A DNA stretch of 64,000 nt. Origin: an uncultured Lachnospiraceae bacterium (GTDB lineage: Bacteria > Bacillota > Clostridia > Lachnospirales > Lachnospiraceae). Position numbers and translations under genes: made by a program. Within the stretch, counting starts at the first letter, position 1, and each line of letters begins with the position of its first letter. Below are positions 8,344 to 20,712 of this stretch, one piece after another. A model generated the notes under the pieces. It was given only the letters and a program-made list of their open reading frames with translations. It was not told the DNA's origin and searched no databases. Location: contig CALWBQ010000041.1 of the NCBI GenBank assembly GCA_944376125.1, forward strand, positions 1 to 64,000. Direction: 5' to 3'.

Positions 8344-11184
8344 TTAATTTCCTGAACTGATAGTAAATTCGTATTCCATATCTCTCTCAGCAGACACATG
8401 GTACGCAGCTTCCACATCGCTCCCCCAGCTGTCGATACCGCCTACGCCTCTCATAGCCGCCAGTACAGAGACAACGGTTCGGCGGATTTCAGGCAGTTCT
8501 TCCCTGTGCCTCGCGCTCTCCAGCTCCTGAGGTGTGTACGGAATAGCGCTGAAACAGAAGGGCTTTCCGCCTGCCATGGTAATCTTCAGGCACTCCTGGC
8601 CTCTGTACAGCTTCAGCCATCTGGTTTCCACATGGCTGCCATATTCCTGAGGCACCAAATAATCCGGTTTTTTCAGTGTCTCTTCCCAGATTCCAAAGAT
8701 ACCGCCCTTTTTCCGGTCAGGGTAGGTTTCCCCGCTCAATCCTTGCCACTGATAGTGATCTGCCGGGAAGGGAACGGTAAACCGCAGTCCGAAGATGGGA
8801 AGCTCTGGAAGTCCTTCTGTTCCCCGGTACTGTGTCTTGACCCGGATCATTCCGCGATAGTTCACCGTGTAAGTCACTGCAGCCTGAGCGGATGGTTCCG
8901 TGCAGGTCTGATACTCGTATGTGATGGATGCCTGCCCAGCGCCTTCGCTCACATTCCAGCCAGTACACCGGATAAACTGGTCTGCTCCGCACCAGACAGT
9001 ACTTCTTAACGGGAAACCGTTTCCTTTGTCATTTTCCGTGGTTCCTCTCCAAAATGCGGGATATGCAGGCCGGTAAATCCATTCTGTTCCCCCGTATACC
9101 AGGGACACCGGGCCGTGTTCAGCATAGGAAAACAGGACAGAAAATCCCTCTCCGCGGATTCCCAGGGTGACATCTCCGCGAATCACCTGAAAGGCTTTCT
9201 CCTTCTGAAACTCCGCCTTCTCCCAGACGGCCTCCTCCGCCAAAATCACCGCGTCAGCCTTCTCTGCCGCTAACCGGTTCTCTTCATCCATCTTTTGGCG
9301 CTCTGCCGGGGAGCTGTACCAGTACCGCACCTCCTGCATAGCCGGCTTTTCCTTCCGGTCAGCAAAAACAATGCCATTTCCGCTGAAAGCATAGTCTGTA
9401 GGCCGGTCGTCAAAGTCGCCTCCATAGCCCAGCACTTCCGCCCCATCGATGTCCTTCCGATAAATCGCCTGATCAATGTAATCCCAAATGAAGCCGCCCT
9501 GATACATGGGAAATTCATCCAGCAGGCGGATATAGCTCTCCATGCCCCCTATGGAATTTCCCATATCATGCATATATTCGCACAGAAGGAATGGCTTCTG
9601 CGGATCGTTCTCCAGATACTCTCTTACCTCGGCAGGAGGAGCGTACATCCGGCTCTCTACATCGCTGATCTCATCAAACGCTCGATTCCAATAAACACCT
9701 TCATAGTGCACAAGGCGGGAGGGATCTGTCTCATGGAAATAGCGGCTGATGGCCAGGATGCACTCCCCTGCGTAAGACTCATTTCCGCAGGACCACCAGA
9801 GGATGCAGGTGTGGTTCTTGTCTCTCTCCACCATGGATCTGGCCCGGTCTACCACGCACTCCTTCCACTCTGGAAGGCTGGCGGGGACATTCCAGGAAGG
9901 TTCGCAGATGCTCATCTTCTGCCAGGAGCCATGGCTCTCCAGATTGGTCTCGTCCATTACGTAGATGCCGTTTTCATCGCAGAGGCGGTACCACAGGCTC
10001 TGGTTGGGATAGTGGCTGGTTCTGACCGCATTGATATGGTTCTTTTTTATAATTTCTATATCCCGGCGCATATCTTCTTCTGTGATGGAGCGGCCCCGCC
10101 GGGGATTCCACTCATGGCGGTTGACACCGTTGACAATGATCCTCTCGCCGTTGAGGAGCATGATCCTGTCCCTTATCTCAAACCTGCGAAATCCGAATGA
10201 GCAGGGAACAATCTCTATGATCGATCCATCCTCCCCTGCCAGCCGCACTTCCAGCTCATACAGATAGGGATCTGGAGACGACCACCGACGCACATTCGGA
10301 ATCTCTGCACTTGCCGCCTCAATCCGGCAGGTCTCCTCCCCGGCCGTCAGGTCTCTGCACTCCCCTGATGCCGCCGCATTTCCTTCTCTATCCCTTATCA
10401 CCCAGGCAAGAGAATACCGGCTTCCGCCAAGCGCCTTCTCCGCCGAAACCTTCACTCTCAGGCGGAAAGTCCCAGTCTTATAGTCATCTTTCAATCCAGC
10501 CTCTGCCCACAGATCTTCTATATGGAGCCCCGGCTTTCCGTACAGGTACACATCCCGGAAAATCCCGGAGAAGCGGAAGAAATCCTGGTCTTCGATCCAG
10601 GCAGCCGAGCTGCGCTTGTAGACTTCCACACAGAGACGGTTTCCCTTTTCCCGGACAGCGTCTGTCAGGTCAAAATCTGACGGCGTAAAGGTATCTTCGC
10701 TGTAGCCGATAAATCTGCCATTGAGCCAGACATAGAATGCTTCCTCCACCCCCTGAAAAGAGATGCAGACGCGCTTTCCCACCAGCGCTTCATCCAAGTC
10801 GAATTCCTTCACATAGGAACCCACCTGGTCATCCTCCCAGTCAATGTGAGGCGGCCGCAGGAAGGCCCGCCCATCCCAGGGGTACATAGTATTAATGTAA
10901 TGGATTCTTCCATACCCCTGAATCTCCATATGGCCTGGAACTTGAATTGTCCCAAAAGCCGAATCGTCGCAACCCTCCCGATAAAAATCTTCCGGCCGGT
11001 CTGCTGGGCGCCGGCTGAACGCAAATTTCCACTCCCCGTTCAGAGACTGAATCAGCCTGCTCTTTCCCTTTACATCCTCCCCGGCTTCAAACCAGCAGTG
11101 ATCTGAGTGGGCGTCCAGACGCCCCACCTGAAACACCTGCGGATCTTCCAGCCAGGAGAGATCTGCCCGAAATCCGTTCTCCAT
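8344..11184 (-). CDS. Beta-galactosidase, glycoside hydrolase family 2 (LacZ type)
   Basis: A 946-residue enzyme expected to cleave terminal beta-galactosides such as lactose. The order is the LacZ one: sugar-binding sandwich (LNGEWKFAF, VPGHMEIQGYG, NTMYPWDG), Ig-like domain, TIM barrel, then beta-gal small-chain domains. The acid/base Glu is in CGNES (Glu469) and the nucleophile in LCEYMHDMGN (Glu536). No signal peptide, so cytoplasmic. The ATG at 11184 has AGGAGG 8 bases upstream, inside the end of dapF; a TTG seven codons earlier is less likely. Only 2 bases separate it from the dapF stop, indicating co-transcription. No lactose permease is nearby. Exact substrate is uncertain. Confidence 0.93.
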   Translation of the reverse strand: MENGFRADLSWLEDPQVFQVGRLDAHSDHCWFEAGEDVKGKSRLIQSLNGEWKFAFSRRPADRPEDFYREGCDDSAFGTIQVPGHMEIQGYGRIHYINTMYPWDGRAFLRPPHIDWEDDQVGSYVKEFDLDEALVGKRVCISFQGVEEAFYVWLNGRFIGYSEDTFTPSDFDLTDAVREKGNRLCVEVYKRSSAAWIEDQDFFRFSGIFRDVYLYGKPGLHIEDLWAEAGLKDDYKTGTFRLRVKVSAEKALGGSRYSLAWVIRDREGNAAASGECRDLTAGEETCRIEAASAEIPNVRRWSSPDPYLYELEVRLAGEDGSIIEIVPCSFGFRRFEIRDRIMLLNGERIIVNGVNRHEWNPRRGRSITEEDMRRDIEIIKKNHINAVRTSHYPNQSLWYRLCDENGIYVMDETNLESHGSWQKMSICEPSWNVPASLPEWKECVVDRARSMVERDKNHTCILWWSCGNESYAGECILAISRYFHETDPSRLVHYEGVYWNRAFDEISDVESRMYAPPAEVREYLENDPQKPFLLCEYMHDMGNSIGGMESYIRLLDEFPMYQGGFIWDYIDQAIYRKDIDGAEVLGYGGDFDDRPTDYAFSGNGIVFADRKEKPAMQEVRYWYSSPAERQKMDEENRLAAEKADAVILAEEAVWEKAEFQKEKAFQVIRGDVTLGIRGEGFSVLFSYAEHGPVSLVYGGTEWIYRPAYPAFWRGTTENDKGNGFPLRSTVWCGADQFIRCTGWNVSEGAGQASITYEYQTCTEPSAQAAVTYTVNYRGMIRVKTQYRGTEGLPELPIFGLRFTVPFPADHYQWQGLSGETYPDRKKGGIFGIWEETLKKPDYLVPQEYGSHVETRWLKLYRGQECLKITMAGGKPFCFSAIPYTPQELESARHREELPEIRRTVVSVLAAMRGVGGIDSWGSDVEAAYHVSAERDMEYEFTISSGN

Positions 11185-11186
11185 CT

Positions 11187-11999
11187 CTATTCCCTCCTCT
11201 GCCAATCATACTCCCCGGTAAATACCTCCACTGCCGGCCCTGTCATATACACCCGGTTGGTCTCCCGGTTCCATTCAATCAGCAGATGGCCGCCTCTCAG
11301 CGCCACATCCACAGTATTATCCGTATATCCTCTGAGAATAGATGCCACCGCGCTTGCCGTGGCGCCGGTTCCGCAGGCCCAGGTCTCCCCGCTGCCCCGC
11401 TCCCACACTCTCATCTGAATATGTCCCCGGTCGATCAGCCGGACAAACTCCGTGTTGACCCGGTCTGGAAAGCGGGGGTGGTTTTCAAATGCCGGCCCAA
11501 TCTTTTCCAGATCCAGGCTGTCAATCTCCTCCATAAAATAGACCGCATGGGGGTTTCCCACAGAAATTCCTGTAAATTCATATTCTTTTCCGTCCACTGT
11601 GATCGGCTCCGGCACCTGGGAAGTCACTTCCGGCTCTCCCATATCCACCCTGACCTGAGTGACCGCTCCGTTCTCTGCCGTCATCTGGAGATAGCGCAGA
11701 CCGCTCTTCGTCTCCACAGCAATATCTGTTTTATCGACAATTCCGTGGTCATAGACGTATTTTCCCACACAGCGGATAGCATTTCCGCACATAGCGCCCT
11801 CACTGCCGTCAGCATTGAACATCTGCATCCGACAGTCGGCGATCTCAGAAGGTTTGATCAGAATCAGCCCGTCTGAGCCCACGCCGAAATGGCGGTCGCT
11901 GATGGCCACAGCCAGCCTTGACGGCTCCTCCACCTTCTCTTCAAAGCAATTAATATAGACGTAATCGTTTCCGATTCCCTGCATCTTTGTAAATTTCAT
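11187..11999 (-). CDS. dapF: Diaminopimelate epimerase
   Basis: A 270-residue cofactor-independent epimerase converting LL- to meso-diaminopimelate for lysine and peptidoglycan synthesis. The two pseudo-symmetrical halves carry the catalytic cysteines in AMCGNAIRC (Cys71) and TWACGTGA (Cys209). Opening MKFTKMQGIGNDYV is family-typical. The ATG at 11999 follows AAGGGA. The upstream ANTAR gene ends 19 bases before it and the beta-galactosidase starts 2 bases after it, so it sits in the middle of a minus-strand run that may extend from glnA. Confidence 0.96.
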   Translation of the reverse strand: MKFTKMQGIGNDYVYINCFEEKVEEPSRLAVAISDRHFGVGSDGLILIKPSEIADCRMQMFNADGSEGAMCGNAIRCVGKYVYDHGIVDKTDIAVETKSGLRYLQMTAENGAVTQVRVDMGEPEVTSQVPEPITVDGKEYEFTGISVGNPHAVYFMEEIDSLDLEKIGPAFENHPRFPDRVNTEFVRLIDRGHIQMRVWERGSGETWACGTGATASAVASILRGYTDNTVDVALRGGHLLIEWNRETNRVYMTGPAVEVFTGEYDWQRRE

Positions 12000-12018
12000 A
12001 TTCTTATGTCCCTTTCTG

Positions 12019-12567
12019 TCACATCTGTCCCAGACTGATTACCATCTGGGCTGTTTCCACCAGGTTGGAGCCGTTTTCCATGCTGCATCTCTGCAAGTAA
12101 TGGTGTGCTTCCTCCTCCGTCATGTGGTTTCTCTCCATCAGGAGCTCCTTGGCATGGCAGAGCAGTTCCAGATCTGCCTGGCTCCGCGCCTTCGGCCGGT
12201 TTCTGAGCCGCCGTCTCCTCCTCTGCTGGGCCCGGGCCATCATCTCCACTGTGCCGATCAATTCGTTCACCTTTAAGGGCATAGGCAAGAAGACCACATT
12301 AGAAGGCAGCTTGGCCGACATCTGGGAGGGCGGTGCGATAACCAGCATATCCAGGCAGCCCGGCAGAAGCTCCCGCAGTTCTTCATAAATCATATCCGGG
12401 AAGCGGAACCCGCAGACTACCATCCCTCTCCCCATATCCTCAGCGGCCGTCAGAACCTGGGCGGCTGTCATACAGACGGCTGATACCTCAAAGCCGTGGG
12501 AAAGGAGAATATTTTTGATTTTTCTTCCATTTTCTGGTTTCGAAAACGCTACGATGACCCCTGCCAA
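12019..12567 (-). CDS. ANTAR-domain response-regulator-like protein (NitR-like)
   Basis: 182 residues: a degenerate receiver-like N-terminal domain (1-120), an Arg-rich linker (QQRRRRRLRNRPK) and a C-terminal ANTAR three-helix domain (about 130-182, ELLMERNHMTEEEAHHYLQ). ANTAR domains bind paired hairpins in nascent RNA and prevent termination. It lies 65 bases downstream of glnA in the same direction; an ANTAR protein downstream of glnA (NitR) is known in solventogenic Clostridium, so control of glnA or other nitrogen genes is a reasonable inference. The start is TTG at 12567 with GGAGGTG 7 bases upstream. The receiver appears to lack a clear phospho-acceptor motif. Confidence 0.85.
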   Translation of the reverse strand: MAGVIVAFSKPENGRKIKNILLSHGFEVSAVCMTAAQVLTAAEDMGRGMVVCGFRFPDMIYEELRELLPGCLDMLVIAPPSQMSAKLPSNVVFLPMPLKVNELIGTVEMMARAQQRRRRRLRNRPKARSQADLELLCHAKELLMERNHMTEEEAHHYLQRCSMENGSNLVETAQMVISLGQM

Positions 12568-12632
12568 ACTGTCTCACCTCCCAGTCCTGCTCATCCGCCG
12601 CATATCTCCGTAAGGCGCCGGGCCATCTGCAG

Positions 12633-13967
12633 TTAAAAGCGATACAGATACTCCTCTCTCTCCCAGTCCGTCACAGCTGCCCGAAAACGAACCCACTCAT
12701 CCTGCTTCGCTTCCAGGTACTCGGTGAAAATATGATCTCCCAATACCTGTCGGATCAGAGGATCCTTCTGAAACTCTTCAATAGCTTCCCCCATGGTTCT
12801 GGGAAGAAGCTCCACCTTTCTTTCCTGAAGTTTCTCCCAGTCCATCTGGAAGACATTCCCTTCCAGACTTTCCGGCTCCTTTAGTCCCCGGCGGATTCCG
12901 TCCAGTCCAGCCGCCAGACATACCGCCAGAGCCAGGTAGGGATTGGCCGCTGAGTCCGGTGAGCGCAGCTCAATCCGGGTCTCAGCTCCTCTGGAAGACG
13001 GGATGCGGATCAGGGAGCTTCGGTTGGACTTTTCTGACCAGGAGATTGACACCGGCGCATCGCAGCCCGGCACCAGCCGCTTGTAGGAATTGACAAGAGG
13101 ATTGGTCAGGAGAGTCATCCCTTTCATATGGCTCAGGATCCCCGCCATAAACTGCCTAGCGGTTCGACTTAAACCCAGGGGATCCGTCTCATCTGCAAAG
13201 ACATTTTTTCCATCCGGTCCTGCCAGAGACATATTGACATGCATTCCGGATCCATTGATTCCCTGACGGGGCTTGGGCATAAAAGTCGCATGGTACCCAT
13301 GGCGCTTTGCCAAAGTTTTCACTGCCATTCGGAAGGTCATAATATCGTCAGCCGTCCTCAGCCCATCCTGGTACTCCAGGTCGATTTCGTGCTGTCCCGG
13401 AGCCAGCTCATGGTGGGATGCCTCAACGCAAAATCCCATCTCCTCCAAATTGAGCACAATGTCTCTTCTGACATTTTCTCCTGTGTCCAGGGGCGCAATA
13501 TCAAAATAGCCTCCGGCCTCCTGAGTTCTCAAAGTGGGCCTCCCCTCATCGTCCATCTGAAATAGGAAAAATTCGCACTCCGGTCCCACCCGGAATGAAT
13601 ATCCCATCTTTTCTGACTCCTTCATAACGTTCTTTAAAATATGCCTGGGATCTCCTTCAAAAGCGGTGCCATCCGGCAGATGGACATCACAGATCAGGCG
13701 GGCAACTTTCCCCTGCTGAGGGCGCCAGGGAAATATCTCAAAAGTGTCCCGGTCCGGGTATAGATACATATCAGATTCCTCTACCCCGACAAAACCTGCG
13801 ATCGAAGAACCGTCAAAGACACACCGGTTATCCAGGGCTTTTTCTAGCTGGCTTACTGTGATCGCAGTATTTTTCAATACTCCAAATATATCTGTAAACT
13901 GCAGGCGGATAAACTCTACATCTTCTTCCTCCACCATTCGGAAAATATCTTCTTTGCTGTATCTCAT
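12633..13967 (-). CDS. glnA: Glutamine synthetase, type I
   Basis: A 444-residue dodecameric enzyme that makes glutamine from glutamate, ammonia and ATP. Its length equals that of the Bacillus-type GSI-alpha. Motifs seen are VFDGSSIAGF, GPECEFFLF, the metal-binding GINGSGMHVNMSL and the RIELRSPDSAANPYLALA block. The ATG at 13967 follows CAGGAGGAGGATAAGGAA; a TTG 14 codons upstream in frame is less likely. GSI-alpha enzymes are normally feedback inhibited rather than adenylylated. It has its own promoter and faces carB. The ANTAR gene follows. Confidence 0.97.
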   Translation of the reverse strand: MRYSKEDIFRMVEEEDVEFIRLQFTDIFGVLKNTAITVSQLEKALDNRCVFDGSSIAGFVGVEESDMYLYPDRDTFEIFPWRPQQGKVARLICDVHLPDGTAFEGDPRHILKNVMKESEKMGYSFRVGPECEFFLFQMDDEGRPTLRTQEAGGYFDIAPLDTGENVRRDIVLNLEEMGFCVEASHHELAPGQHEIDLEYQDGLRTADDIMTFRMAVKTLAKRHGYHATFMPKPRQGINGSGMHVNMSLAGPDGKNVFADETDPLGLSRTARQFMAGILSHMKGMTLLTNPLVNSYKRLVPGCDAPVSISWSEKSNRSSLIRIPSSRGAETRIELRSPDSAANPYLALAVCLAAGLDGIRRGLKEPESLEGNVFQMDWEKLQERKVELLPRTMGEAIEEFQKDPLIRQVLGDHIFTEYLEAKQDEWVRFRAAVTDWEREEYLYRF

Positions 13968-14042
13968 TTCCTTATCCTCCTCCTGACCGAATCCATACAT
14001 CCGCTTCAATCTGCCTGGCTGTCTGCCAAGGCTTTTATAGTA

Positions 14043-14071
14043 AATTTATCAGGTAGCCTATCGTTTGTCAA
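14043..14071 (-). promoter_or_regulatory. Predicted glnA promoter
   Basis: TTGACA (14071-14066), a 17-base spacer and TAAATT (14048-14043) on the minus strand. The leader to the glnA ATG is about 70 bases and contains a CCTTGGC/GCCAGG hairpin. I see no convincing pair of ANTAR hexaloop hairpins or a terminator in it. Confidence 0.65.
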
Positions 14072-14184
14072 CGCCATTGCAGTCTGTGCAGCAGGAATCA
14101 TTCAGCCATTCCGAATCATGTGGCATACAGCCGCTTTTTTGTATGAATGTTTTTTTATTTTCCTGTATTATTTGGAAGATTTTA

Positions 14185-14193
14185 TGTTATAAT
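14185..14193 (+). promoter_or_regulatory. Predicted carB promoter (extended -10)
   Basis: TGTTATAAT (14185-14193), an extended -10 element with no good -35 at the usual distance, about 47 bases before the carB ATG. The rest of the gap between glnA and carB shows no riboswitch I recognise. Confidence 0.5.
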
Positions 14194-14240
14194 CAGAGAG
14201 AATTCGATATGAGAAAATACTGTACAAATGGAGGTTCGAC

Positions 14241-17462
<3,222 letters not shown>

Positions 17463-17470
17463 CGTTCGCA

Positions 17471-17488
17471 GGCCGCTTATAAGCGGCC
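17471..17488 (+). other. Hairpin after carB
   Basis: A perfect 18-base palindrome, GGCCGCTTA with its complement, directly after the carB stop and before the terminator. No T tract follows it. Confidence 0.5.
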
Positions 17489-17498
17489 TCTCCATAAC

Positions 17499-17555
17499 AA
17501 AAAGCCCTGAATCCTTATTCTCATAACCATAGAATAAAAGATTCAGGGCTTTTCT
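17499..17555. terminator. Bidirectional terminator between carB and the galactokinase gene
   Basis: AGCCCTGAATC (17503-17513) pairs with GATTCAGGGCT (17540-17550). Flanking A and T runs give a usable T tract on both strands for the two converging genes. Confidence 0.85.
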
Positions 17556-17606
17556 ATGAAAGTTTAATCTGTTGTTTTTCTAACAAATAAATTATATTTC
17601 CAACAC

Positions 17607-18896
17607 CTATACCATGTCGCTGACGCAGATTGCCCCGTAAGGGCGGATGGTCATCCGGTATGCACTGCCCTCTCCCACTGCTTTCTCTATGTAGGCAATA
17701 TACTCGTCCACCAGATCGTTGGGCAGCATGGCCATAATGACACCGGCAAACCCGCCTCCATGAACCCGGCAGGCACCCCGTTTCTTCTTTGCGATAAACA
17801 GCTCGGTCAGAGCCAGGGTCACTGTGATACCCTGCTCCTGGACATTGCTGTTGGTATAACAGTTCTGCAGCCACTTCCAGGAAGAGTTTCCTGACGCTGT
17901 GATATTCTCCAGGAACACATCAAACTGATTCTCCTTCAGCGCCTTCACCATAGTGTCCACCCTCTTATTTTCCTCAAAGAAGTGAAGGGCGCGAAGCACA
18001 GAGCGGTCCCCAGCGTACTCTCTGATTTCCCGGATATGTTCCAGCACATCCTCCTCCCTGACCTCCGCCAGCACATCCTTTTTGAAGAACTCAGCCACCT
18101 TCTTCATCTCCGCCGGTACAGAGGAATAATCAGCACTCAGATCCGCGTGGCCTTTTCCGGTCTGGACAATAATCAGGCTGTGATCCTGGGAGGCAAAATC
18201 AAAATCAATCTTCTCCACAGCAGGCTCCGCCGGATTTACAAAATCAATGGTAATCAGCCCGCCAACGGCGCAGGCCATCTGATCCAGCAGGCCAGAAGCC
18301 TTGTTCCAGTAATGGTTCTCCGCATATTTCCCGATGTGGGCGTATGCCACCGTATCCATGCGCCCTTCATTGAACAGCGTATTGACCATCGAACAGATCA
18401 GCATCTCAAAGGCTGCTGAGGAACTCACTCCGGCAGCGCTGATGACATTGCTGGTAATATAGGCATTGAAGCCGCCGATAGAATACCCGGACTCTTTAAA
18501 GCCTGCAAGCATCCCCTTGACCAGGTCGATGGTGCCCGCCGCCTTAGCGCTCACTTCCAGTTTATTTAAGTCAATGGTAAAATCCTGATTATACGTCTCG
18601 CTGACAATCCTCACTTTGTCGGACTCGTTCTTCGCCGCTGCGCCGACGCAGTCCAAATTAATGCTGCCTGCCAGAACACGGCCATGATTGTGGTCCGTAT
18701 GGTTGCCGCTGATCTCGGTCCGTCCCGGAGATGAAAACAGCTTCAAATCACTGTCCCCAAATGTCTTTTCGTATCCCTCAATTACGCTTGCATATCTCTC
18801 TTTCGCTTCATCTGTCTGGCCGCAGCCATAGAGGCTTTCAAATAATTTCACAGTTGATTCCCGGTCTAATAATTGCATCGCTTCTTTTGCTCTCAT
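17607..18896 (-). CDS. galK: Galactokinase-like GHMP kinase
   Basis: A 429-residue GHMP-superfamily sugar kinase. It carries the galactokinase signature region SPGRTEISGNHTDHNHG (about 59-75), GHMP motif 2 as SAAGVSSSAAFE, the catalytic Asp region SGLLDQ and motif 3 as RVHGGGFAG. Motif 1 has Asn where classical galactokinases have the galactose-binding Glu (GNHTDH instead of GEHTDY), so the sugar specificity may differ. The ATG at 18896 follows GGAGAGGGG. It stands alone: no galT or galE is nearby. Galactose from the beta-galactosidase at 8.3 kb could be its substrate (inference). Confidence 0.85.
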   Translation of the reverse strand: MRAKEAMQLLDRESTVKLFESLYGCGQTDEAKERYASVIEGYEKTFGDSDLKLFSSPGRTEISGNHTDHNHGRVLAGSINLDCVGAAAKNESDKVRIVSETYNQDFTIDLNKLEVSAKAAGTIDLVKGMLAGFKESGYSIGGFNAYITSNVISAAGVSSSAAFEMLICSMVNTLFNEGRMDTVAYAHIGKYAENHYWNKASGLLDQMACAVGGLITIDFVNPAEPAVEKIDFDFASQDHSLIIVQTGKGHADLSADYSSVPAEMKKVAEFFKKDVLAEVREEDVLEHIREIREYAGDRSVLRALHFFEENKRVDTMVKALKENQFDVFLENITASGNSSWKWLQNCYTNSNVQEQGITVTLALTELFIAKKKRGACRVHGGGFAGVIMAMLPNDLVDEYIAYIEKAVGEGSAYRMTIRPYGAICVSDMV

Positions 18897-19065
18897 AAGG
18901 ATCCCCTCTCCTGTCTCTGCAGTGGTCTTCCACCATTTTCTTGTTCATTATACACCCTATCCCTAAACCGGACAATTCATTTTTTCAAGATTTCATTGCA
19001 ATATTTTATGGTAATGCTTTATACTGGAATGGAAACTCAGTCAGTCAAGCGGAGGAGATGATACT

Positions 19066-20019
19066 GTGGAGTGGAGCGGAAAGCCCTACTATTCCCTGGA
19101 TTGTTATCTAAAAAAACGATTTGGATGCAAGGTATACAAGCTGGCTCTGGACGGAGGAATGTCCTGCCCTAACCGGGACGGCACCCTCGGGCGCGGAGGC
19201 TGCATCTTCTGCAGCGCCGGCGGCTCCGGCGATTTCGCACAGCCTTCCGGAACCTCTGTCACCGTGCAGATCGAGGAGGCCAAAGCCCGTGTGGAAAAAA
19301 AGCTGAAAAAAAATAAGCCCCACGGCTATATCGCATACTTTCAGTCCTACACCAACACCTATGCCCCGACGGAGTACCTGGAAAAGCTCTTCACAGAAGC
19401 CATCCAACATCCGGAGATCGCCGCCCTCTCCATCGCAACAAGGCCCGACTGCCTTCCCGCCCCAGTCATTTCGCTGCTGGCACGGCTGAACCGGCAGAAG
19501 CCGGTATGGGTAGAGCTTGGACTTCAAACCATCCACGAAGAGACCGCCCGCTTGATTCGCAGGGGATATTCTCTGGACTGCTTTGAGAGCGCATGCCGCC
19601 GTCTGAAAGAAGCGGGACTGGAGACCATTGTCCATGTAATCCTGGGCCTTCCTGGCGAGACCAGAGAAATGATCCTTGACACCATCCGCTACATTGGAGC
19701 TTTTCAGTGCGGCACTAAACCTGCCGTGGACGGCATCAAACTGCAGCTTCTCCACATATTAAAAGGGACGGACCTGGCAGAATACTGCCAGTCCCATCCC
19801 TTCCCTATTTTATCGCTGGATGCCTATGCAGATCTTGTCGCCGACTGCATTGAGCTTCTTCCTCCTAGAATGGTCATCCACCGGATCACCGGGGACGGTC
19901 CAAAATCTCTGCTTATCGCCCCAGCCTGGAGTGCTGACAAAAAGCGGGTGCTTAACACGATTTCCCGCCGTCTTCAAGAGAGGGCTTCTTACCAAGGCAA
20001 AGGGCTGCCTCACAGATAA
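19066..20019 (+). CDS. TIGR01212-family radical SAM protein (YhcC-like)
   Basis: A 317-residue radical SAM protein of the YhcC/TIGR01212 group, whose reaction is not established. The N-terminus has CPNRDGTLGRGGCIFC, the family's version of the Cys cluster that binds the 4Fe-4S centre. Further motifs are YFQSYTNTYAP, ATRPDCLP, WVELGLQT and HVILGLPGE. The start is GTG at 19066 with GGAGGAG 8 bases upstream. Its 3' end overlaps the convergent cytidylate-kinase-like gene by 68 bases. Confidence 0.9.
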   Translation: MEWSGKPYYSLDCYLKKRFGCKVYKLALDGGMSCPNRDGTLGRGGCIFCSAGGSGDFAQPSGTSVTVQIEEAKARVEKKLKKNKPHGYIAYFQSYTNTYAPTEYLEKLFTEAIQHPEIAALSIATRPDCLPAPVISLLARLNRQKPVWVELGLQTIHEETARLIRRGYSLDCFESACRRLKEAGLETIVHVILGLPGETREMILDTIRYIGAFQCGTKPAVDGIKLQLLHILKGTDLAEYCQSHPFPILSLDAYADLVADCIELLPPRMVIHRITGDGPKSLLIAPAWSADKKRVLNTISRRLQERASYQGKGLPHR

Positions 20020-20611
20020 CGCTGACACAGCCGTCGATGCCGAAAGCCTCGCTGTCCAGCATCAAATGGTAATTGCTCCGGTCCCCCCAGTTCTGAGTTG
20101 TGTATGCCTCATAGTGAAGCCGGCGCTGTTTATCAATCTGGCGCACCACCTGGCTTACATTTTCCTCTACCCGGCCGTACTGCTCCACAGCCCGGCATTC
20201 TCTGGCTTTCCGGTCTGCATAGATAAAGACCTTCAGAAGATTTGTCCGTTCCTTCAGAATATAATCGGCGCAGCGGCCCACAAATATGCAGGGGCCCTTC
20301 TCTGCCAGCTCCTCAATCACCTTCTTCTGGGCCAGGTAGATCTGCTCCACCACTGGGAGTTCCTTCATCTCCGGCTCTCTGGGATAGGCCATGCCGTAGA
20401 TTCCTCCGATGGCAAAATTAAAAAAGAATCCTTTTCCCAGGCGCTGCTCCTTCTCCGCCACAAATTCCGGCGTAAATCCGCTTTCATCGGCCGCCCTGTA
20501 GATCAGTTCCTTATCGTAAAAAGGAATCCCCAGCTTTTCGGCTGTTCGCCTGGCAATCTCCCGGCCGCCGCTTCCATACTCCCTGCTGATCGTAATAATA
20601 CCGTTCTCCAT
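19952..20611 (-). CDS. Cytidylate-kinase-like family protein
   Basis: A 219-residue P-loop protein of the cytidylate-kinase-2 family. The opening ITISREYGSGGREIA is a variant phosphate-binding loop, and IFVGRCADYIL and RYAxR-like RKARECRAVEQYGR follow. In Clostridia such genes are frequent beside housekeeping genes, and the physiological nucleotide is usually unknown; the true cmk is normally elsewhere. The ATG at 20611 follows GAGGTGG. The 3' end overlaps the convergent radical SAM gene by 68 bases with no terminator between them. Confidence 0.8.
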   Translation of the reverse strand: MENGIITISREYGSGGREIARRTAEKLGIPFYDKELIYRAADESGFTPEFVAEKEQRLGKGFFFNFAIGGIYGMAYPREPEMKELPVVEQIYLAQKKVIEELAEKGPCIFVGRCADYILKERTNLLKVFIYADRKARECRAVEQYGRVEENVSQVVRQIDKQRRLHYEAYTTQNWGDRSNYHLMLDSEAFGIDGCVSVICEAALCLGKKPSLEDGGKSC

Positions 20612-20712
20612 ATTTCCACCTCATTTCCTTACCCGTTCTTATAGAAGTTCTTTGAAACAATTCAGAAATATTTGTATCTACGATTCTATTATACTGAATT
20701 TCCAGCAGCAAA

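Noticed and set aside
9295..10200. 301-codon plus-strand frame opposite the beta-galactosidase
   Set aside because: Antisense shadow; the GH2 frame has catalytic motifs and complete length.
13968..14040. ANTAR target hairpins in the glnA leader
   Set aside because: Only one short hairpin is visible, without the paired hexaloop arrangement or an overlapping terminator.
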